NCBI GenBank assembly: GCA_963663735.2
Contig: CAXXHN010000001.1
Location: 434,001-498,000 of the forward strand
Length of the DNA stretch: 64,000 nt
Direction of reading: 5' to 3'
Source of the DNA: G963663735 sp963663735
GTDB taxonomy: Bacteria; Acidobacteriota; UBA6911; RPQK01; JAPXNP01
Part shown: piece by piece, positions 59,204 to 64,000 of the stretch
How the letters are laid out: each line of letters starts with the position of its first letter
How positions within the stretch are numbered: the first letter of the stretch is position 1
Notes under the pieces: generated by a model
Databases searched by the model: none
Told to the model about the DNA's origin: nothing
The model's input: the letters and a program-made list of their open reading frames with translations, nothing else
Made by a program: the position numbers and the translations under genes

Positions 59204-60229
59204 ATTATAGCAATACAAGAAATGCGGTCAACCTGTAACTGAATGATGCGTTGAGCTCAGAGAAACTCTATTATAGCAATACAAGAAATGCGGTCAACCT
59301 GTAACCAACTCTCCATCCGGAAGAATGCCGTGATCATTATAGCAATACAAGAAATGCGGTCAACCTGTAACGTTCATCTACATCTGGTTGATTCTTTTCC
59401 AATTATAGCAATACAAGAAATGCGGTCAACCTGTAACTTGCCGGGCAGATAATAAAATTCCGTGCCGATTATAGCAATACAAGAAATGCGGTCAACCTGT
59501 AACTTCTGATTCCTTCCCATTTTACTGATGGCTATTATAGCAATACAAGAAATGCGGTCAACCTGTAACCCAGGAATAGAAGCTGAAGTGGCCGTTCCTA
59601 TTATAGCAATACAAGAAATGCGGTCAACCTGTAACTGGAACTTAATCCCACCAATACAGAGTGGAATTATAGCAATACAAGAAATGCGGTCAACCTGTAA
59701 CGTCTGCCGTAATGCTAACAATGTACCGTCTATTATAGCAATACAAGAAATGCGGTCAACCTGTAACACTGGCGGTTCAATTACATTCTGGAAGAGAATT
59801 ATAGCAATACAAGAAATGCGGTCAACCTGTAACGTAAAATGTCCATACTGATTAGCCATTTTTATTATAGCAATACAAGAAATGCGGTCAACCTGTAACT
59901 TATTACTGTAAAAGGATGCCGTATTAAAGATTATAGCAATACAAGAAATGCGGTCAACCTGTAACTGGCAAACCCTGGCAGTGGGATCTCTACAAATTAT
60001 AGCAATACAAAAAATGCGGTCAACCTGTAACGTGCGGCTTCAGCCTCTACTGGCTTATACTATTATAGCAATACAAGAAATGCGGTCAACCTGTAACTGT
60101 ATTTCCCTGACTGCGGCGGCTGTCTTTATTATAGCAATACAAGAAATGCGGTCAACCTGTAACCCCACGGGTAAAGACTATTCAAATCGTATCATTATAG
60201 CAATACAAGAAATGCGGTCAACCTGTAAC
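59204..60229 (-). CRISPR. Type II-C CRISPR array, 16 repeats and 15 spacers
   Basis: Sixteen 36-base repeats start every 66 bases from 59204, with fifteen 30-base spacers, all of equal length. In crRNA sense (minus strand) the repeat begins GTTACAGG and ends TTGCTATAAT. The repeats are identical except that number 13 (59996) has one G-to-A change on the plus strand. Every repeat includes TTGACC, 16 bases, and TATAAT with an extended TGC, so each spacer can have its own promoter. The orientation is set by pairing with the tracrRNA. Transcription runs toward the cas genes. Spacer targets cannot be determined here. Confidence 0.97.
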
Positions 60230-60259
60230 TAATACATACTTCCAAGCAAGCTGACGGTT

Positions 60260-60295
60260 TTTATCGCAATACATAACGCAAACATAATCTTTTAA
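60260..60295 (-). repeat. Decayed 17th CRISPR repeat
   Basis: Exactly 66 bases after the last intact repeat, TTTATCGCAATACA matches the repeat start ATTATAGCAATACA at 12 of 14 positions, then similarity fades. The -10 box would read GATAAA in crRNA sense and is probably inactive. It marks the end of the array at which crRNA transcription begins. From 60296 to 60540 I see only AT-rich sequence with an ATTACATCTAA/TTAGATGTAAT inverted repeat (60331-60357). Confidence 0.65.
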
Positions 60296-60544
60296 ATATC
60301 TTTTACTTACAGCTTTTACATCGCATTTTAATTACATCTAATCTATTTAGATGTAATATAAAACACCTCAAAATCAGTCGACTCTCCCGAAGCAATTCAT
60401 CAATCGTCTCGATTAAAATTACCTGGATCAGCATCACGAAAAAGAGTCGGTTTGAAAATCTTCGTTTATCACAAGAATTTCATCTGGTAATAGCTCGATA
60501 ACGCTCTCTAGGGGCAATTAGTGAATTGCCCCTACCCGGGAACT

Positions 60545-60960
60545 GGTGGGAGGAGCGATCTTGCATCTCAATGCCGGTCAGGAGACCGGCGTTCCACCCA
60601 GAGATGTTCATCTGGAGGCAGGCAGCCGCATTTGCAGAAAAGGCGATTTACGCACCGGAGAGCCCCGCCGAAGCGGGACCGGAAAGCTGGAAGCTTCCGA
60701 CTACGTTGCGGGGGAAATCCAAAACACGAAATTCAAAATCCCATCTGTTTTTATCAGGGTCGTACCGGTGGCACTCCCTGCATATATGCGCATCCTCTGA
60801 CCCAGGGTTACGTTCCGCGCTCTTCGAGCTGCGGGGCTCCACCCTGGGCTGGAATCGTCCCGCTTGCGAGCGGCACGATTATCGGGCCTGTGGCCCTTCT
60901 CGCGCCAAACACCCAGGTCCTGACTACACCGTACCTTCTGCCTCCAGCACCTTCCACCCG
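60545..60960 (+). repeat. Dispersed structured repeat, copy 3 (right of CRISPR locus)
   Basis: Inverted partner of the repeat at 53679-54400. Landmarks: GGTCAGGAGACCGGCGTTCC (60575), ATCTGGAGGCAG, AAAGCTGGAAGCTTCC, AAATCCAAAACACGAAATTC (60716), GGTCGTACCGGTGGCACTCC (60759), CCCAGGGTTACG and CCACCCTGGGCTGG. It lies in the 870-base gap before the GH97 gene. Open frames through it are products of its GC-rich composition. Confidence 0.65.
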
Positions 60961-61102
60961 CGACTATTCCAACTTTGGCTCACACTTCATTTTCCGCGAA
61001 CCAGCCCTGCCCCATCTGCTTATTCGTCAGTGCTCCATTGCCTGTACTCCGCCATAAAGATAAAATGAAACCTGCTTTTTCTATAACCAACGGAGTACCA
61101 GA

Positions 61103-63076
61103 ATGAAAAATTCCACTTATCGACTTTTAGGCGTTGCCTTTCTGCTATTTGGCTCAACTTTAACCCTGCTGGCCGGAGAATATTCAATCCAGTCTCCGGG
61201 CGGTAAAAGCACTGTGTTGGTTAAGGTGGCTGAAAATATAACCTGGCAGGTCTCGCATGGGCCCGCGGTAATAATCGAACCTTCCCCCATTTCCCTGGAA
61301 GTTGATGGCAAGGCCCTCGGCAGGAATGCCCGGGTAACCGGGGAATCCAGGCAAAACATCGATACCGAAATTGTCCCGGTTGTAAGGGAGAAACGCTCGG
61401 TAATCGATGATGTCTACGATGAACTGTCCCTGGAATTTGAGGGTGGTTATTCGTTGATCTTCAGGGCGTATGACGATGCCGCGGCCTACCGCTGGAAAAC
61501 CGGGTTTGACCGGGAAATCACCATAAACAGTGAAACCGCTAATTTCAGGTTTGCCCGGGACTTCCCTCTTTATTTCCAGGAAGAGGAAAGTTTCTTTACC
61601 CACTCCGAAAGAGAAAATCTCTATCTGAAACTTTCTGATGTCACCCCGGAAAGAATGGCCTGCTGCCCTGCCCTGGTGGAGCTGGAGGATGGCCTCAAGG
61701 TTGCCGTAACCGAGGCTGACCTGGAGGATTACGCCGGAATGCTGCTGGCAGGAAGCAGTGATAAAAACTGTTTGTCCGGAAAATTCTCCCAGTTTGTGAC
61801 TATGGAGGAACAACGGAATGATCGTGATGTGGCACCGGTAGAGCGCGCTGATTACCTGGCCCGGACCAGGGGTGAACGAACCTTCCCCTGGCGGGTGCTG
61901 ATTATCACTGAAAATGACGGTGAACTGCTTAACAACCAGACGGTTTTCAAGCTGGCTCCCGAGCAGCGGCTGGCAGACACATCCTGGATCAAGCCGGGAA
62001 AGGTCGCCTGGGACTGGTGGAACTACAACAATGTTTACGGGGTAGATTTCAAGGCCGGGGTGAATACTGCCACCTACAAATACTACGTTGATTTCGCCTC
62101 CCGCTACGGGCTGGAATACATCGTGCTCGACGAAGGATGGTACAAGCTGGGTGACCTGATGAGTGACAATCCGGAAGTGGACCTGGAAGAGATCACCAGG
62201 TACGCGAAATCAAAGGATGTAAACGTAATCCTTTGGGTTGTCTGGAAGACCCTGGAAGACCAGTGGGATGACGCCTTTGAGAAATTCAGCAGGCTTGGAA
62301 TTTCCGGCATCAAGGTTGACTTCATGCAGCGTGATGACCAGTGGATGGTAAATTACTACTGGAGAGTGGCCGAGGAATGCGCCAAACGCAGGATGCTGGT
62401 TGATTTTCACGGGGCATACAAACCTACCGGGCTGCGCCGTGCCTTCCCCAACGTGATCAGCCGGGAAGGTGTGCGCGGGCTGGAAAACTCCAAGTGGGGC
62501 ACCGCTATTAATCCAGAACACGATCTTTCCATCCCTTTCATCCGGATGCTGACCGGACCCATGGATTTCACTCCCGGGGCCATGGTTAATATGAACCGGG
62601 AGAATTTCAAGCCCATTTTCAACCAGCCGATGAGCATGGGCACACGCTGCCACCAGCTGGCGATGTACGTGATCTATGAGAGCCCCCTGCAGATGCTGGC
62701 GGATAACCCTTCCAATTATTACAAAGAACCTGAGTGCATGGAATTCCTGGAAGCCGTGCCCACCACCTGGGATGAAACCGTAGTGCTGCACGCGGCTGTT
62801 GCCGACTACGCGGTTCTGGCCAGAAAGCACGGAGACAACTGGTTCATAGGAGCCATGACCGATGATACGGCCAGGGATTTTTCAATAAACCTCGGAGAAT
62901 TCCTTACCGGCGGAAACTGGAAAATGGAATCATGGGAGGACGGGATAAACGCCGACCGCTACGGCAGCGACTACCGGAAAAAATCCAGCCTGGTCAAATC
63001 CGGGGAGAAGATATCAATCCACCTGGCTCCCGGGGGAGGATGGGCAGCGGTAATCAGCCCGGAAGCCGGCCGCTAG
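61103..63076 (+). CDS. Glycoside hydrolase family 97 enzyme
   Basis: 657-residue secreted alpha-glycosidase. A signal peptide (about residues 1-24) precedes the N-terminal beta-sandwich domain (SPGGKSTVLVKVAENITWQV), the TIM barrel (WIKPGKVAWDWWN, GLEYIVLDEGWYKLGDL) and a C-terminal beta domain (FIGAMTDDTARDFSINLGEF). GIKVDFMQRDDQ contains an Asp (406) in the place of the nucleophile of retaining GH97 members, and REGVRGLEN (Glu 455) fits the acid/base. This suggests an alpha-galactosidase-like retaining enzyme rather than a SusB-type inverting glucosidase. CGGAG precedes the ATG. Confidence 0.9.
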   Translation: MKNSTYRLLGVAFLLFGSTLTLLAGEYSIQSPGGKSTVLVKVAENITWQVSHGPAVIIEPSPISLEVDGKALGRNARVTGESRQNIDTEIVPVVREKRSVIDDVYDELSLEFEGGYSLIFRAYDDAAAYRWKTGFDREITINSETANFRFARDFPLYFQEEESFFTHSERENLYLKLSDVTPERMACCPALVELEDGLKVAVTEADLEDYAGMLLAGSSDKNCLSGKFSQFVTMEEQRNDRDVAPVERADYLARTRGERTFPWRVLIITENDGELLNNQTVFKLAPEQRLADTSWIKPGKVAWDWWNYNNVYGVDFKAGVNTATYKYYVDFASRYGLEYIVLDEGWYKLGDLMSDNPEVDLEEITRYAKSKDVNVILWVVWKTLEDQWDDAFEKFSRLGISGIKVDFMQRDDQWMVNYYWRVAEECAKRRMLVDFHGAYKPTGLRRAFPNVISREGVRGLENSKWGTAINPEHDLSIPFIRMLTGPMDFTPGAMVNMNRENFKPIFNQPMSMGTRCHQLAMYVIYESPLQMLADNPSNYYKEPECMEFLEAVPTTWDETVVLHAAVADYAVLARKHGDNWFIGAMTDDTARDFSINLGEFLTGGNWKMESWEDGINADRYGSDYRKKSSLVKSGEKISIHLAPGGGWAAVISPEAGR

Positions 63077-63122
63077 GCTCCACTAATGTTCAAGGTTTTA
63101 CCCCGTTGCAGGCCCCAGGTCA

Positions 63123-63150
63123 CAGGTTACAGGTTGCGACCTGTAACCTG
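63123..63150. repeat. Perfect 12-base palindromic hairpin
   Basis: CAGGTTACAGGT (63123-63134) and ACCTGTAACCTG (63139-63150) form a perfect stem with a four-base loop. Its GTTACAGGTTG is identical to the first eleven bases of the crRNA-sense CRISPR repeat 3 kb away. Function is unknown. Confidence 0.5.
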
Positions 63151-63219
63151 AATCATGTGACTATTCAAACCAGGCGGATTGAGCCGGCCTCGGGTCGGAT
63201 GATCCTGAATCCTGAATTC

Positions 63220-63245
63220 GATTGCGCGCCAATGGGCGCGCAATC
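63220..63245 (+). terminator. GC-rich hairpin after the GH97 gene
   Basis: GATTGCGCGCC (63220-63230) and GGCGCGCAATC (63235-63245) pair perfectly around AATG. No T run follows, so termination on either strand is only possible, not proven. Confidence 0.4.
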
Positions 63246-63262
63246 TATAATTAGCGGCTCAC

Positions 63263-64000
63263 ATGACTAACCAAGGGGATACAATCCAGCCGAAAAAATC
63301 CTTCCCGATCAGGAAAGACAACCATCCGTTCATGCAGAGGCCGCACCGGACACTTTTTGTCCTGACCATACCGGTGCTTTTTTCCCTGATTGCCGAACCC
63401 TTGACCGGGTTGGCTGACACAGCTTTTGTTTCCAGGCTGGGATCAGCTCCACTTGCCGCCCTGGGGGTGGGGACCATCTTGCTGAGCGGGGTGTTCTGGA
63501 TATTCAATTTCCTAGGCATCGGGAGCCAGACTGAAACGGCCAACGCCCTGGGTTCCGGTAATGAACAAAAAGTCCGGCAAACAACTGGATTGGTTATTCT
63601 CCTGTCGGGAATATTCGGAATACTGGCCATAATCCTGGGATACCTGCTCACCCCCTGGTTGTCAAAAATGATGGAAGCGGAAGGCCTCATCCTGAGAGAC
63701 GCGGTTGCATACATGAACATCCGCTGGCTGGGAGCCCCGGCCATTCTGCTGATGCTGGCATTGTTCGGGGTACTCAGGGGTTTGCAGGACATGACAACTC
63801 CCCTCTGGGTCGCGCTAGGTACAAATACCCTCAACATTCTGCTGGACTGGCTTCTTGTATTTGGCGCGGGCCCTTTTCCCGCAATGGGGGTGGAAGGCGC
63901 GGCAACTGCATCCGTTATCAGCCAGTGGATCGGGGCTGCCTGGACCATGGCTGTTTTATTCAGGTACCACAAGCCTGATTTTCATATCGAGTGGAAGTCT
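63263..64000 (+). CDS. MATE-family efflux transporter (partial)
   Basis: First 246 residues of a multidrug and toxin extrusion family antiporter, cut by the window end. After a basic N-terminus, helices follow in MATE order: VLTIPVLFSLIAEPLTGLAD (the family P-x-x-x-x-x-x-x-P helix 1 with Asp), TAFVSRLGSAPLAALGVG, and NALGSGNEQKVRQTTGLVI, then GVLRGLQDMTTPLWVALGTN and PAMGVEGAATASVISQWIG. This pattern is nearest the DinF-like subgroup. No strong ribosome-binding site precedes the ATG at 63263. The substrate is unknown. Confidence 0.88.
   Translation, partial: MTNQGDTIQPKKSFPIRKDNHPFMQRPHRTLFVLTIPVLFSLIAEPLTGLADTAFVSRLGSAPLAALGVGTILLSGVFWIFNFLGIGSQTETANALGSGNEQKVRQTTGLVILLSGIFGILAIILGYLLTPWLSKMMEAEGLILRDAVAYMNIRWLGAPAILLMLALFGVLRGLQDMTTPLWVALGTNTLNILLDWLLVFGAGPFPAMGVEGAATASVISQWIGAAWTMAVLFRYHKPDFHIEWKS

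Noticed and set aside
59374..60232. Open frames across the CRISPR array on both strands
   Set aside because: The 66-base period is a multiple of three, so repeats translate into a repeated peptide; these are not genes.
60521..61068. Overlapping frames of about 180 codons in three phases
   Set aside because: They run through a dispersed repeat with stem-loops and match translations of the other repeat copies rather than a protein family.

Overview
The window is a bacterial chromosome segment that looks Gram-negative: it has Sec and Tat signal peptides, a periplasmic phosphate-binding protein, GH97 and (alpha/alpha)6 carbohydrate enzymes, and a large PIG-L deacetylase. The mixture (OPT transporter, PIG-L protein, GH97, ROK kinase, DUF6178, type II-C CRISPR) is the kind seen in uncultivated sediment bacteria such as Acidobacteriota/Aminicenantes-like or PVC-like lineages. 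There is no rRNA or other marker here, so this is a weak guess.

Layout. 1-2.3 kb: leftward pstS-pstC-pstA phosphate uptake operon, pstA cut by the window edge. 2.6-11.7 kb: mostly single leftward genes for small accessory enzymes (nitroreductase, methyltransferase, quinone reductase, DUF3795, two carboxymuconolactone-decarboxylase-like proteins, isochorismatase-like, DUF1697, aminotransferase, DUF7000). Several are separated by structured attC-like sites that touch the stop codon. 12.0-16.5 kb: a rightward, very AT-rich operon encoding a small hydrophobic peptide, Yip1-like and SpoIIM-like membrane proteins, a TlpA-like thioredoxin and a three-gene ABC exporter. I read it as a bacteriocin-like production and export system. 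16.6-18.7 kb: two clear gene cassettes (GFA-family protein, polysaccharide deacetylase) with attC sites, an attI-like region and a decayed integron integrase. Two more copies of the attI-like repeat lie at 10.4 and 11.8 kb, so the whole 4-19 kb stretch appears to be a fossil, repeatedly duplicated integron.

19-53.7 kb is housekeeping and metabolism. It holds a nitroreductase, a glycosidase-like protein, rhomboid protease, feoB with a DtxR-FeoA fusion regulator, a URO-D-family methyltransferase and a Tat-exported FAD oxidoreductase. A thiC gene under a TPP riboswitch is followed by two glycosyltransferases. Next come DAHP synthase, a sulfotransferase, a DsbA-like protein, an aromatic amino acid decarboxylase, an OPT transporter with a PqqD-like protein, a ROK kinase and the PIG-L protein. 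leuA-leuC-leuD sit behind a leucine-rich leader peptide and attenuator; leuB is not in the window.

53.7-61 kb is a complete type II-C CRISPR-Cas9 locus bracketed by inverted copies of a dispersed repeat. A divergent tracrRNA gene with recognisable promoter, anti-repeat and terminator is followed by cas9, cas1, cas2 and a 16-repeat array. Each repeat contains a near-consensus promoter firing on the minus strand, and a decayed 17th repeat lies exactly in register. The window ends with a GH97 glycosidase and the start of a MATE-family transporter.
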